Source: Polyangiaceae bacterium
Lineage (GTDB): Bacteria > Myxococcota_A > Polyangia > Polyangiales > Polyangiaceae
NCBI GenBank assembly: GCA_015075635.1
Contig: JABTUA010000002.1
Location: 1,426,001-1,490,000, forward strand
Reading direction: 5' to 3'
Length of the DNA: 64,000 nt
This document shows positions 1-12,200 of the stretch, one piece after another. The notes beneath the pieces are model-generated. The model was given only the letters and a program-made list of their open reading frames with translations. It was not told the origin of the DNA and did not search any database. Numbering within the stretch: the stretch's first letter is position 1; each line of letters starts with the position of its first letter. Position numbers and translations under genes: made by a program.

Positions 1-1039
1 CCGCCGTCGTGACGCGGACGCCGCCGGCGTCCCGCGCCATGGCCTTCTGCATCGCGGGGGTGAGCGCGGCGTACAGGCGCTGGCGGCGCGAATCCGGCGC
101 GCTGCCCACGCTCACCGCCACCACCGTGCGGGCGTAGCGCGCGCCGTTCACCAGCTTGCCCTCGAGGAAGTGCACCGCGCCCAGGGTGCGGCGCACGCTG
201 CGGAGCTCGACGGCGGTGTCGTTCATGACGCCCTCCCACACGCCGACGGTGGTCCGGCACTCCACGTGGGGCTTGCCGTCGTCGGAGTCCTCCTCGCAGC
301 GCGTCACCGGCAGGCGCAGGAACGCGAACGGATCGTTCGGGCGCGTGGCGCCGTCCGAGCCGACCGCCGAGAAGCACTTGGTGAGCACGTCCACTCGCAC
401 GTCGAGCGCGCCGTTGCCGAGGTTCGCCCAGACTTGGTTGCCCGTCTTGCCGGCGGCCTTGGCCACGGCGCTGCCGGGACCGAGCCCGAGGCCCTCGACC
501 TTCAGCGCCACGTCACCTTCGGCGTCCACCAGCATCGCCGCCGGCGCGCGCCCCGCCGCTTGCACCTCGGTGCAGCTCGGCGCCCAGGGCGTGAACATCA
601 GCTGCTTGCCCACCAGCTTCCGCGCCTCCTCGAGCCCGGGCGGCACCGGCTGCAGGCAGCCGTGGGACGCGCCTGCGGGCAGCTTCAGCCACTGCTTGCC
701 GCCGTCGGACCCTTTCACTTCGAGCGCCGCGAACGAGTCGCCGCCCGTGCGCACGTAGGCGTCGGTGATCTCGATCACGCTCAGGCTGGTCCCCATGGGG
801 GTGCCGGCGACGGGGCTGCCCTTGCCTTGCTCGAGCTCGCCGAGCGAGGCCGCCGCGGAAACCTGGCAAGAGCCCGCCGGCGCGTAGAGCACGTACTTGT
901 TGCCGGGCTCGAGACCCTTCCAGTTGGCGGATTCGTCGCCGGAGGTCGAGGTGTAGCTGGAGAGCTTCAAGGTCTTGGCGGGGCCGGCGCACGCCGCGAA
1001 GGCGGCGGCGGTGATGAAGAGGGTGATCGTTCGTCGCAT
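1..1039 (-). CDS. Putative lipoprotein, truncated by the left edge
   Basis: Reading leftward from an ATG at 1039, the frame stays open to the window edge, giving about 346 residues of a longer protein. The N-terminus is a short signal peptide (MRRTITLFITAAAFAAC) with a lipobox ending in Cys17, so the product should be lipid-anchored and exported. The rest is a soluble sequence with scattered Cys residues and no motif I recognise. The start lies 15 bp after the stop of the outer-membrane protein gene on the same strand, which suggests co-transcription. The C-terminus is outside the window, so domain content could be incomplete. Exported lipoprotein is well supported; function is unknown. Confidence 0.75.
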   Translation of the reverse strand, partial: MRRTITLFITAAAFAACAGPAKTLKLSSYTSTSGDESANWKGLEPGNKYVLYAPAGSCQVSAAASLGELEQGKGSPVAGTPMGTSLSVIEITDAYVRTGGDSFAALEVKGSDGGKQWLKLPAGASHGCLQPVPPGLEEARKLVGKQLMFTPWAPSCTEVQAAGRAPAAMLVDAEGDVALKVEGLGLGPGSAVAKAAGKTGNQVWANLGNGALDVRVDVLTKCFSAVGSDGATRPNDPFAFLRLPVTRCEEDSDDGKPHVECRTTVGVWEGVMNDTAVELRSVRRTLGAVHFLEGKLVNGARYARTVVAVSVGSAPDSRRQRLYAALTPAMQKAMARDAGGVRVTTA

Positions 1040-1054
1040 GGTTCTCACTCCCGC

Positions 1055-2305
1055 TCAGAAGAAGGCGATCATGAGCCCGCCCCCCAGGCGTTGCTCGATG
1101 GGGGAAGACGCTGCGGTGGCGTTGGCGAAGGACTCGTTGGTGGTGGTGCCGGCGACATCCGACGGTGTGAACTCGCCGGAGGAGCCGAGCCGCGTCTCAT
1201 ACCAGCCGGTGAAGTAGACGACGCCCGCCCGCAGGCCCACCTGGAGCGTGGCGTAGTTGGCGGTCTGGTACTCGCCGGCGCGCCACTCGTAGCGCGCGTC
1301 GGCGAAGAAGGTCGAGGGCGCCTTGGGCTTGGCTTTGGTGCGCAGGCGCGCGTGCAGGCCGTACTGGAGACCGGTGTGGAAGGCCGCCTCGGAGGACTCG
1401 TAGCTCGACTCGGGCTGGAACGACACGGAGTAGAGCTCCATGCGGTAGCCCACGAAGGGACCCGCCGAGACGAAGTCTGCCAGACCGAAGTCGATGCCGA
1501 AGAGGCCGCTCACTCGGTTGGAGAAGACCTTGAAGATACGGCCCGTCTCTTGACCGTTGATCTCTTCTTTGCGGCTGCCGTTCAGGATCCCGATGTCGAT
1601 GTCGAACCAAGGAATCAAGAGTTGCCCCACGTTGCGGAACTCCGCGCCCACGCCCATCCCGGCGTCGATCATGCCGAAGGCGGTGTCGTCGTCGGTGCGG
1701 TCGTCGTTGATGGGGTTGAAGGTCGCCTTGCTGGCGCCGAAGCGCATCCAGACCAGGGAGAGGCTGTCGAGGTTCGCTACGCCGGGAACCTTGACACCGC
1801 TCGAACCCGCGGCACCAGCATCGGCCCCGGCCTCACCGGGTTGCACGAAGCCGACCCCGGTCCAGCGCGCCGCGCCCACACTCTCCACCGGCGTCGCGGC
1901 GGGCCGCACCGCGGGCGGCGGAGGCGGTGGAGGTGGCGGTGGCGTCGGCTCGGCGGGCGGAGGCGGAGGGGGAGGGGGCGGCTCCTCCGGGGGTTTGCCC
2001 TCCTTCTTCTGGCGCTCTTCCTCCTTCTTCTTCTCGCGCTCCGCCTTCTTGGCAGCGGCCTCTTCGTCCTTCTTCTTCTTGGCGAGGTCGGCCTTCTCCT
2101 TGGCCTCGGCCTTCTTCCTGTCCTCCTCGGCCTTCTTGCGGATCTTCTCCAGCGCCTTCTTCTTCTCGGCGGCCGCCTTCTTCTCGATCTCTTCGAGGGC
2201 TTTTTTCTCCTCGTCGGTCTGCTGGGCGAGCGACGCGGAGGTGAGGGTCAGCCCGAGGGCGACCCCGAGCGAAGTGATGAACCTGCGGGGGAAGGAGATC
2301 TCCAA
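1055..2305 (-). CDS. Coiled-coil/Pro-rich outer-membrane beta-barrel-like protein
   Basis: An exported protein of about 416 residues. After a signal peptide ending in SASLAQQ comes a highly charged Lys/Glu/Ala coiled coil of about 75 residues, then a Pro-rich linker with long Pro runs, then about 280 residues of alternating polar and hydrophobic strands rich in Tyr and Gly that end in GGGLMIAFF. A terminal Phe is typical of outer-membrane barrels. The coiled coil plus Pro linker could span the periplasm or contact peptidoglycan. The frame also allows a TTG at 2356, but the TTG at 2305 places a normal signal peptide at the N-terminus, so I chose it. The barrel assignment is inferred from composition, not from a recognised family. 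Confidence 0.65.
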   Translation of the reverse strand: MEISFPRRFITSLGVALGLTLTSASLAQQTDEEKKALEEIEKKAAAEKKKALEKIRKKAEEDRKKAEAKEKADLAKKKKDEEAAAKKAEREKKKEEERQKKEGKPPEEPPPPPPPPPAEPTPPPPPPPPPPAVRPAATPVESVGAARWTGVGFVQPGEAGADAGAAGSSGVKVPGVANLDSLSLVWMRFGASKATFNPINDDRTDDDTAFGMIDAGMGVGAEFRNVGQLLIPWFDIDIGILNGSRKEEINGQETGRIFKVFSNRVSGLFGIDFGLADFVSAGPFVGYRMELYSVSFQPESSYESSEAAFHTGLQYGLHARLRTKAKPKAPSTFFADARYEWRAGEYQTANYATLQVGLRAGVVYFTGWYETRLGSSGEFTPSDVAGTTTNESFANATAASSPIEQRLGGGLMIAFF

Positions 2306-2363
2306 AACGTGGCACTGTACCCGCCAGGGCCAGGCCTTGCCTAGTCGGGAGATCAACGGAGGT

Positions 2364-3887
2364 TCAGGTCGGGTGTCCTGAAAAGTGGGCCTCGAGGGCG
2401 TCGAGCAGCCCGGCGACCGTGTACTTCCGAGCCGTCACGTCCTGAGCGACGCCGCGCTCTTCGAGCGCGCGGCTCGTGACCGGGCCGATGCTGCCGACCG
2501 TGACCTTGGCGAGCAGCGCCGCGGCGTCCGGCCCGAGGAGCTCGCACAACGAGCTGACCGTGGAGCCCGAGGTGAATAGGACCACGTCCACGCCGCCGCT
2601 CGTGAGCAGCGCGCGCAGCTTCTCGGCGCGCTCTGCCGACACCGGACGGGTCTCGTAAGCGGCGACCACGTCCACCTCGGCGCCGGCCCTGCGCAACATC
2701 TCCGGCAGCGCGTCCCGGGCCACCAACGCCCGGGGGATCAGCACGCGGCGAACCGGGCCCTGGCCGAGGAGCGCCTGACCCACCGCCTCGCCGACGTACT
2801 CCTCCGCCATCAGGTCGGCCACGATGCCACGGGCCTCGAGCGAGGCCTTGGTCTTCGGCCCGATCACCGCGACCTTCGCCGAGCCGAAGGCCCGGGCGTC
2901 CCGGCCGCCGGCGCGGAGCGCGGTAAGGAACCGCTCGACCCCGTTCGCGCTGGTAAAGACCACCCAGTCGTAGCTCGAGGCCTCGACCGCCGCGCGGGCG
3001 AGCCGGGCGGGATCCGGCGGATCGCAGATCTCGATCACCGGAAACACCACCGGCTCCGCGGCGCGCTCGCGGATGGCGTGAGCCGTGCTCTCGGCCTGGT
3101 GCGGGGCCCGGGGGACGAGCACGCGCTTGCCGAACAGCGGCCGGTTGTCGAACCAGCGCAGCTCGCTGCGCAGGCTCACTATCTCGCCGACGATGATCAC
3201 GGCGGGGTTGGTCAAGCCGGCGCCGCGCGCTCGGCTCGCGATGTCGGAGAGCGTGCCCGTGACCACGCGCTGCTCTGGACGCGCGCCCCACTGCACGACC
3301 GCGGCGGGGGTCGAGGCAGGGCGCCCGCCCTCGACGATGGCGGCGGCGATCTCTGCGATGCGGCGCATGCCCATCAGCACGCAGATGGTGTCGGTGGCCG
3401 TCGCCAGCTTCTTCCAGGCGTCCGGCGACCACTCCTTGCCCAGCTTGTCGCTGCCGGTGATGATGGTGACGCTCGACGAGAGATCGCGATGGGTCAGCGA
3501 CATCCCTGCGTAAGCGCTCGCCCCGACCGCCGATGGGATCCCGGGCACCACCTCGAACGGAACGCCGGCGCGGGCCAGCGCGCTCGCCTCTTCGGAGCCG
3601 CGCGCGAACAGGAACGGATCACCACCCTTCAGGCGCACCACGCGCTTGCCGGCGCGAGCGTGCTCGATGATCTGCTGGTTGATGCTGTCCTGCGACGGGC
3701 TCTCGACGCCGTAGCGCTTGCCGACGTTGACCTTCTCCGCGTTCGGGCAGGCTTCGAGCAGCGAGGGGTGCGCGAGCGCGTCGTAGAGCACCACGTCTGC
3801 GTGGCCGAGCGCTTCGAGCCCACGCACGGTGATCAGGCCGGGGTCGCCCGGACCCGCACCCACGAGCCACGCCTTGCCTGAGGTCAT
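2364..3887 (-). CDS. cobA-hemD: Fused uroporphyrinogen-III C-methyltransferase / uroporphyrinogen-III synthase
   Basis: A bifunctional 507-residue tetrapyrrole enzyme. Residues 1-250 are a SAM-dependent uroporphyrinogen-III methyltransferase (SUMT), with the N-terminal VGAGPGDPGLITVRG loop and the GDPFLFARGSEE motif; this makes precorrin-2 for siroheme and cobalamin. Residues 260-507 match HemD, which cyclises hydroxymethylbilane to uroporphyrinogen III. The fusion couples formation of uroporphyrinogen III to its methylation, an arrangement known in several bacterial lineages. The open frame extends upstream to 3959, but the ATG at 3887 sits just before the first conserved strand and is the sensible start. 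Possible users of B12 or siroheme in the window include the radical SAM enzyme at 47445. Confidence 0.92.
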   Translation of the reverse strand: MTSGKAWLVGAGPGDPGLITVRGLEALGHADVVLYDALAHPSLLEACPNAEKVNVGKRYGVESPSQDSINQQIIEHARAGKRVVRLKGGDPFLFARGSEEASALARAGVPFEVVPGIPSAVGASAYAGMSLTHRDLSSSVTIITGSDKLGKEWSPDAWKKLATATDTICVLMGMRRIAEIAAAIVEGGRPASTPAAVVQWGARPEQRVVTGTLSDIASRARGAGLTNPAVIIVGEIVSLRSELRWFDNRPLFGKRVLVPRAPHQAESTAHAIRERAAEPVVFPVIEICDPPDPARLARAAVEASSYDWVVFTSANGVERFLTALRAGGRDARAFGSAKVAVIGPKTKASLEARGIVADLMAEEYVGEAVGQALLGQGPVRRVLIPRALVARDALPEMLRRAGAEVDVVAAYETRPVSAERAEKLRALLTSGGVDVVLFTSGSTVSSLCELLGPDAAALLAKVTVGSIGPVTSRALEERGVAQDVTARKYTVAGLLDALEAHFSGHPT

Positions 3888-4130
3888 CGCGCCGCAGAGC
3901 GTAGTCCGAGGCCTGCCGGACGGGAGGACCTTGGGGCCCAACCCGACGAATTCACGCATTTGGCACGCCGCGTCGAACGGGGGCCCCTTGACACACGCGC
4001 AGGGCTTTGCGAAACGCGGCCCTCCAACGAGCGCCGCGTGCTCCGTGAGCGCTACCTCGCCAGGCCGTCTTCTCGGTCCGGCACCACCCGAGCGAGGGGC
4101 TCGGGAGGAGTTGCCGTTGGGGGAAAGCTC

Positions 4131-5066
4131 ATGCAGTTGTCATCGGAAGTTCGAGTGACCACCAAGTCCAGCAGCCCGCCGGCGCCGGAGAAGACGGATC
4201 CTTGCGCCGCACCCGAGCCGGAGTCCGAGCCCGCGCCGGCGCCGGAGCCGGTCATCGGCCTGCAGATCTCGAGCATGGATCGCTGGTTCGTGACCAACGG
4301 CGTCACCGCCGTCGGCCCCGTCAGCTACGAGCTACTGCGCCGTGGCGTCGAGTCGGGACGCATCCCAGCCGGCGCGTTCGTGCGCCACGACAGTTGGAAG
4401 GTGTGGCGCCGCCTCGACGATCTGGAGCAGCTCTCCGCGGCGAAGCGCGAGGAGGCCGTGCAGCACCTGGCCGCGGTGAGCGCTGCCGCCGAGGAGCGCG
4501 CGAGCAACCCTCACAACGAGCCCCCGCCCCCGCCCACGGCGGAGGAGCTCAGCGCGCACAGCGAGCCCGCCAAGGTTCCGTCGATGCGCCCAGTGGCCGT
4601 CGATCCGGCGGGCGTGCTCGAGAGCGCGACGGATCCGGAGCAGGCGATGCTCCTGGCCCTGTCCACCGCGGTGACGGCGTCCGGCGCCCACGTCGGCTTC
4701 CTGCACATCCCGCGGGTCGATCTCGGCGCCACGGTAACCAGCTTCGCGCACGGGCCCGACGCCGAGGTGCTGCTCGGCGAGCGCCTGGCCGCCAACGATC
4801 CGGCGCTGCTCGCGGCGCAGGCGGGGCACACCGTGATGGGCGAGCCGCGGCTGGGTGAAGCCGGCCGCTACATCGCGGGGCGCATGACCCGTTGCCTTCC
4901 GGGCCCGCGCGGCGTGGCGATGGTCCCCGTGATGGTGGAGGGCCGCCTGAGCGCGATGATCGAGGTGGGCCGCGCCTCGCGCCCGTTCCGGGCCACGGAG
5001 CTGGCGCGCATCGAAGAGGTGGCGGAGGCGCTCGCGAAGCGCATCGTTGCCCTGGGCTGGAACTGA
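4131..5066 (+). CDS. GYF_2-like and GAF-like domain protein
   Basis: A 311-residue soluble protein. After an acidic Pro/Glu-rich N-terminus there is a GYF_2-type module (MDRWFVTNGVTAVGPVSYEL, with a later SWKVWRRLDDLEQL), a fold usually used for protein-protein contact. A Pro/Glu linker leads to a C-terminal GAF-like region (from about DPEQAMLLALSTAV to AKRIVALGWN), a small-ligand sensor fold. No catalytic output domain is attached, so it probably acts as a regulator or scaffold. The frame opens at 3960, but the ATG at 4131 is the first good start and removes an implausible basic leader. Domain calls rest on pattern resemblance. Confidence 0.72.
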   Translation: MQLSSEVRVTTKSSSPPAPEKTDPCAAPEPESEPAPAPEPVIGLQISSMDRWFVTNGVTAVGPVSYELLRRGVESGRIPAGAFVRHDSWKVWRRLDDLEQLSAAKREEAVQHLAAVSAAAEERASNPHNEPPPPPTAEELSAHSEPAKVPSMRPVAVDPAGVLESATDPEQAMLLALSTAVTASGAHVGFLHIPRVDLGATVTSFAHGPDAEVLLGERLAANDPALLAAQAGHTVMGEPRLGEAGRYIAGRMTRCLPGPRGVAMVPVMVEGRLSAMIEVGRASRPFRATELARIEEVAEALAKRIVALGWN

Positions 5067-5110
5067 CTCCGGGCTGGAACCGCCGCGGGTGGGCGCGTAG
5101 AGTCCGCGCG

Positions 5111-5533
5111 ATGGCGAAGACGCCGCTCGCCTGCGTGCTCGGGCTGCTGGTCGGCTCCGGCTGCAGCCCGCCCTGCAACACCACGGACTCGGATCCGGTT
5201 CGCTACGGCGCCGGCAGCGTCAGCGCAGACGGGACCACCTTCACCACGTCGCCGTGGGAGGGGCCCTACCTCGACTTCCCGCCGGGGCGACGCTTCCAGC
5301 TCGAGCACCACTTGGGTGTGGCGCCCCCCATCGTCGTCACCTACCTCGCCTTCGACGAATACCCGCTGTCCGGCGGCAACACCTCGGAGAGCGCGGGCAA
5401 CCAGGCGGTGATCGAGCGCGTGGACGACGAGATCATCCAGATCCGCAACGACACCTGCGCCGAGTTCTGGCTGCGCGTCGCCGCGATGACCGGCCCCAGC
5501 GGCGCGCCGGTCGGGGACGCGGGCGCGGACTAA
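5111..5533 (+). CDS. Small lipoprotein of unknown function
   Basis: A 140-residue protein with a clear lipoprotein signal (MAKTPLACVLGLLVGSGC; lipobox VGSGC). The mature part contains three further Cys residues and an Asp/Glu-rich stretch, without a family I recognise. The ATG at 5111 follows the preceding gene by 44 bp. Its TAA stop occupies 5531-5533 and the convergent kinase gene ends at 5534, so the two coding regions abut with no intervening base. Likely a surface or periplasmic anchored protein. Confidence 0.7.
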   Translation: MAKTPLACVLGLLVGSGCSPPCNTTDSDPVRYGAGSVSADGTTFTTSPWEGPYLDFPPGRRFQLEHHLGVAPPIVVTYLAFDEYPLSGGNTSESAGNQAVIERVDDEIIQIRNDTCAEFWLRVAAMTGPSGAPVGDAGAD

Positions 5534-7582
<2,049 letters not shown>

Positions 7583-7620
7583 TTGACGCCGCGTGCCGCC
7601 GGCCCGACGACACCGCGGTC

Positions 7621-7929
7621 ATGAACAAGCGGCTGGAGATGCTCGAGAAGATGCTAGCGAGCGGCAGTGCCGATTCGTTCGCGCGCTACGCGCTCGCGCT
7701 GGAGTACAAGCGCGAGGGGCGCACGGAGGACGCGCTCGCGACGTTCACGGCGCTGCGCGAGGTGGACCCGGACTACCTGCCGATGTACCTGATGGCGGGT
7801 CAGCTCCTGATCGACACCCGCCGGGGCGAGGAGGCCAAGGACTGGCTCCTCCGTGGCATCGAGCTGGCGAAGAAGAAGGGCGAAGGCAAGGCCCAGGCGG
7901 AGCTCGAGGCAGCGCTGGCGGTGACCTGA
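7621..7929 (+). CDS. Small TPR protein
   Basis: A 102-residue all-helical protein containing about two tetratricopeptide repeats (for example ARYALALEYKREGRTEDALA and YLMAGQLLIDTRRGEEAKDW). No signal peptide or membrane helix, so it is cytoplasmic and probably a protein-protein adaptor. It starts with ATG at 7621, divergent from the membrane kinase, and its stop is 4 bp from the stop of the convergent patatin gene. A role with the neighbouring kinase is plausible from position only. Confidence 0.78.
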   Translation: MNKRLEMLEKMLASGSADSFARYALALEYKREGRTEDALATFTALREVDPDYLPMYLMAGQLLIDTRRGEEAKDWLLRGIELAKKKGEGKAQAELEAALAVT

Positions 7930-7933
7930 GGGC

Positions 7934-9196
7934 TCAGCCCACGGCGGGCGGCGGCAGCGTCCAGCTGCCCCCCTCGCCACCGCCCTCGATGGGCGCGTCA
8001 TCCTCGGCGGCGCCGAGGAAATCCAGGATCTCCGCGCGCCGCGCGTGGGCGTCGCTGCGCCCCAGGTCGATCAGGCGCCGGGCGAAGCCGCCGTCGAAGA
8101 GCAGGTAGCTCGCTAGATCCGCGTCGTCGATGCCGCCCACGTCGAGCAGCTTCAGGACCTGCTTGGTCACCACGGGGCCCGCGCGCAGCTTGCCCAGGCG
8201 CATGTACTCGCCGGCCAGCGCGCCGATGCCCTCGGTGGGTCGCACCACCAAGGTCTCGATGGGGCGGAAGTTGTGGCCGCCGCGCATCACCGCCGCCTCG
8301 TTGAGCTTGTCCACGAAGTCGGTGCCGAAGCCGGCCTCGCCGCTCTCCATCAGGTCGTTCAGGAGGTTCACGAAGCCCAGGTCGTTGTCCAGGTGATCCA
8401 ACAAGAGGGCGTTCATGATCTTGCCGAGCAGCACCGTGGCGCTCGGGTAGGACTGCTTGCCCGGCGTGGTGTGGGCCACGCCGCGCACCAGCCGCGACGT
8501 CCCGACCACGAAGACGTGCGTCGCGCCGAGGCGGATTGCCGGAGCGATGGGCGTGTTCTGGCGCACGCCACCGTCCACGTAGAGCTGATTGCCGATCTGG
8601 ACCGGCGGGAACAGGAGCGGGATGGCCGCCGAGGCCAGCGCGTGCTGCGGCCCGATGCGGTCGGCGCGGATCAGCGTGCGCGGCGGCGCGCGCGTCGGCA
8701 GCGAGGTGTTCGGCCCGGTCTGCATGAAGATCACCGTCCGGCCGGTGGCCACCTCCGTCGCGGACACGCTGAGCGCCTTGAGCAGCCCGCTCTTCAGAGT
8801 GCGCGTCACGGCCCGCCAGGGCACCTCGCGCTGGACCAACCGCGCCATCGGCGAGACGTCGAAGACTCCGGCCCCGGCGCCGCCGCCCATCAATACGCGC
8901 GGCAAGCCCACCGCCTGGCGCCAGCCGAAGCCGAGCACGTCGTCGAGCTCGAGCGTGGACCACACGTCCACGAGGCGGCGCATGCCCAGCACCGGATCGG
9001 CGAGGTGCGCCGCGAGGTACGCGCAGTTGATGGCGCCGACGCTGGTACCGCAGATCACGTCCACGCGCGGCGGCGCGCCGCGCATGCGCGTGAGCTCGTC
9101 GAACAGGTACCAGAGCACCCCGACCTCGTAGGCGCCTCGGGCTCCACCTCCGGAGAGGATGACCGCGAGGCGTCGGTGCTGGCGCTTCCCTTCCAC
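7934..9196 (-). CDS. Patatin-like phospholipase
   Basis: A 420-residue cytoplasmic-type patatin. The oxyanion loop SGGGARGAYEVG is at residues 15-26, the nucleophile elbow GTSVG places Ser52, and the dyad Asp208 lies in LYVDGGVRQNTPI, all in the canonical order. The family hydrolyses acyl esters of membrane phospholipids. There is no obvious signal peptide. The C-terminal 150 residues extend beyond the minimal patatin fold, with a charged helix and a Pro/Gly tail. The gene lies 12 bp downstream of the 1512-residue kinase-ATPase gene on the same strand, so the two are probably one transcript, linking a lipase to a signalling protein. Confidence 0.9.
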   Translation of the reverse strand: MEGKRQHRRLAVILSGGGARGAYEVGVLWYLFDELTRMRGAPPRVDVICGTSVGAINCAYLAAHLADPVLGMRRLVDVWSTLELDDVLGFGWRQAVGLPRVLMGGGAGAGVFDVSPMARLVQREVPWRAVTRTLKSGLLKALSVSATEVATGRTVIFMQTGPNTSLPTRAPPRTLIRADRIGPQHALASAAIPLLFPPVQIGNQLYVDGGVRQNTPIAPAIRLGATHVFVVGTSRLVRGVAHTTPGKQSYPSATVLLGKIMNALLLDHLDNDLGFVNLLNDLMESGEAGFGTDFVDKLNEAAVMRGGHNFRPIETLVVRPTEGIGALAGEYMRLGKLRAGPVVTKQVLKLLDVGGIDDADLASYLLFDGGFARRLIDLGRSDAHARRAEILDFLGAAEDDAPIEGGGEGGSWTLPPPAVG

Positions 9197-9208
9197 GGAA
9201 GGCGCACG

Positions 9209-12200
9209 CTACCCCATCTCTTCGTCCGACTGAACGTCTTCTCGGGGCGCGGCGGGCGGCGGCTCGCTCGAAGGAGGGAAGTCCGAGGGCAGAGGTGGCG
9301 GCTCGGCCTTGATCGGCGCGCCGGCGATCTCCGGCAGCACGGGCGGCTCGCTGCCGAACAACTTCGCGACGGCGCCGCGCTTCACGAACATGTGCTTGAG
9401 CTCCGGATCGCGGATCGAGTCGTACAGCTCCAGGGCGTACTTGCGCGCCCGCCTGCGCATCTCGGTGACCTGCGGCGAGCCCGAGCGCTCGAGCGCCTCC
9501 AGGCACAGCGCGCGGGTCTCCAGGCCGTATTCGGAGCCTTGGATGGTCTCGATGGCGCCCATCGCGGTCGTGGCCAGCAAGATGCCGGTGTGCGACTCGC
9601 CGATGTCCGCCCGCGCCGCCGCTTCCACGGCCATGGCGTAGAAGTGATAGGCCACGTAGGCCTGCGCCTCCGCTGCCTGGCGCGCGTCGAACGCGAACAT
9701 CACCGCGCTGCCGGAGTCGTCTGTCACGCGGGCGAGCAGCGCCCGCATGATCTTCTCGTGCACCGAGTCGTAGGCGCTGCCGGTGACGGCGGTGAGCGCC
9801 CCCGCGTCGCCGACGAAGGTGTCGGCCGCAGCCACGTCACCCAGTTCGAGCAACACCTCCGCGGTACACAAGAGCGTGTCGGCGCGCGCGTCCTGATCGC
9901 CGTAGCGCTCGTGCGCTTCCCGGGCGCGCTTCAGGTAGGCGAGGCCACGCTGCACGTCCCCCAGGCGGGCGTAGCACTGGCCGATGTTCGAGAGCGTCTT
10001 CGCGATTTGAAAGCGGCCGCCGATGGCCAGGTCGATGCGGATGGCGTCCAGGGCCAAGGCGATGGCGTCCTCGAAGCGGCCGAGCACGAACAGGGCGTAG
10101 GCGAGCGAGTTCTTCGCGCGCGCCTCCTGGCGGCGCGCGCCTGCCTGCCGGAACACCGCGATGGCCTCGGCGTGGGCGTCCACGGCCTCGTCGGTGCGGC
10201 CCACGCGCCGGAGCAGCGTGCCGCGCGTGCGCAGCACCTCCGCGCGAAAGCGCGGCGGCACGTCGGGGTGGTTGGCGGTGCGGAGCGCGCGGTCGCAAGC
10301 GGCGAGCGCGCCTTGCATGTCGCCCAGATCGCGCAGCATCTCGCTCATCAGCGCCTGCGTCTGCGCTTCCAGCACCGGCATCTGCGCCTGGTTGGCCACC
10401 TGCTCGGCGCGCCGGGCGCTGGTCAACCCCCGGGCCAGGTGCCCTTCGTCCTGCTCGAAGCGCGCCGTCCGGAACAGCGCCGTAGCCGCCCAGCTCGGCG
10501 AGCCGGCCTTGCGCGCCAGCTGGCGCAGCGCGGTGAGGTGGCGGCGGCGCTCGCGCCAGCGGCCCTGGAAGCGCGTGATGTTCTCCAGGGCCTCGTGGGC
10601 CTCCAGCCGCTTGAGATCGTCCTCCGGCAACAGCGCGAGCGCGCGCCGGTAGTAGCGAGTCGCCAGCTGGACCTGGTAGCTGGCGCGCGCCACACCGGCG
10701 GCGGCCAGATAGAGAGCCGCGGCCTCGGCGCCCGCCTTGCCGCGCGAGAGGTGCCGCGCCACGATCGCCGCCGTGAGCCCCTGCGCCAGCGGCGTCGCCG
10801 CCAGGTGCTGGCCCAGGCGCCGGTGCATGCTCTCGCGCGTCGTCTTCTCGAGCCCGCGGTAGGCCACGTCGCGCGTGAGCGGGTGCCGCACGTCCACGCT
10901 GTCGCCCTTGGTGTCGCACAGGCCGCGCGCGCACAAGCGGATGACCGGCTCCTCGGCGCTCACACCCTTCAGCGCGTCCAGATCGACCATGTCGAGAGGC
11001 CCGCCGGCCACGGCCAGCCACTCGACGATCTCCTGCTCCTCGACCGGCAGCTCGCCCAGACGATCGGCGATCAGCTGCTCCAGTGTGGACGGCAGCGCGG
11101 GTCCGGCTTCTCCAGGGCGCTCGACGCGCACCAGCTCTTGGCTGCCGTCCGGGCGCTCGTGCAGCTCGAGCGTCCCGCGTTCGAGCAAGGCGTCCACCAT
11201 CTCGATCAGGAAGAACGGGTTGCCCGCGGCGCGGGGCAACAGATCCGCGCAGACCTGCGCCACGCCCTCGCGCGCGCCCAGGCGGGCCTGCAGCAGGCGG
11301 ATCTGGTTCTCCGCCGAGAGCCCCTTGAGCTCGATGCGCACCAGGCCGTCGATGTACGAGGCCGTGCCCTCGTCGGGCCGCGTCACCAGCACGGCCAGGA
11401 GCGGGATGGGATCGCCGCGCTTGAGCAGCTCGGCCACCAGCTCCAGACTGGGTCGGTCACTCCACTGAATCCCTTCGATCATCACCACCAGCGGCGAGCT
11501 GGAGGCGGCGCGGGCGAAGAAGCGACGGATGCCGGAGGCGATCAGCTTCTTGTAGTGCGCGACGTCCCCTTCGTCCGAAGCGGCGGCGACGCGTCCGACC
11601 ACCAGCTCGGCCAGACGCGTCACGATCTCCGGGCCCGTGGGCCCGCTCACGAAGTCGCCGAGCACGTCGGTGATGGCCTGCGCTACCTCTTCGATGGGTT
11701 GATCGATCTTGGTGTTGGTGAGCTGTCGAACCCACTCCGCGACGTTCGCGAACGGGACCTCGGTGCGCGACGGCGAGCACTCCACCCTCAGGATGCGCGC
11801 GTCCGGCGGCAGCTCCGAGAGGAAGGTCCCCACCAGCGCCGTCTTGCCGATGCCCATCTCGCCGTACACGACGCGCGCGGTGACCTGACCGGCACCGCCG
11901 TTCGGGCCGGGTGTCAGCGCCTGGTGGTACGCGGCCTGGAGATCTGCCAGCTCCGAGTCACGGCCGATCAGATCGCTCGGCGCGTGCGCGGTCTCGTGCA
12001 GGCGCTCGTCGCGGGTCAGCGGGCGCACCAGCGAGTAGATCCGCATGTTCTGCGGTAGCCCGCGCGCCACCGCGTCGTCGAGCACGATGGTCGGAGCGTC
12101 GCCCCAGACGAAGTCGCGTCGCACCAGGCGGTACAGCCCGCCCGCGACCCAGGTCACGCCCTCCGGCGCGCGCTCGCCGAGCAGACCGGACAGGTAGTCG

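Noticed and set aside
170-2344. A 724-residue open frame on the plus strand
   Set aside because: It is antisense to the lipoprotein and outer-membrane genes and has the Arg/Ala/Gly composition of GC-rich shadow frames.
8273-12058. A 1261-residue plus-strand frame
   Set aside because: It mirrors the patatin and giant kinase genes, which have clear motifs on the opposite strand.
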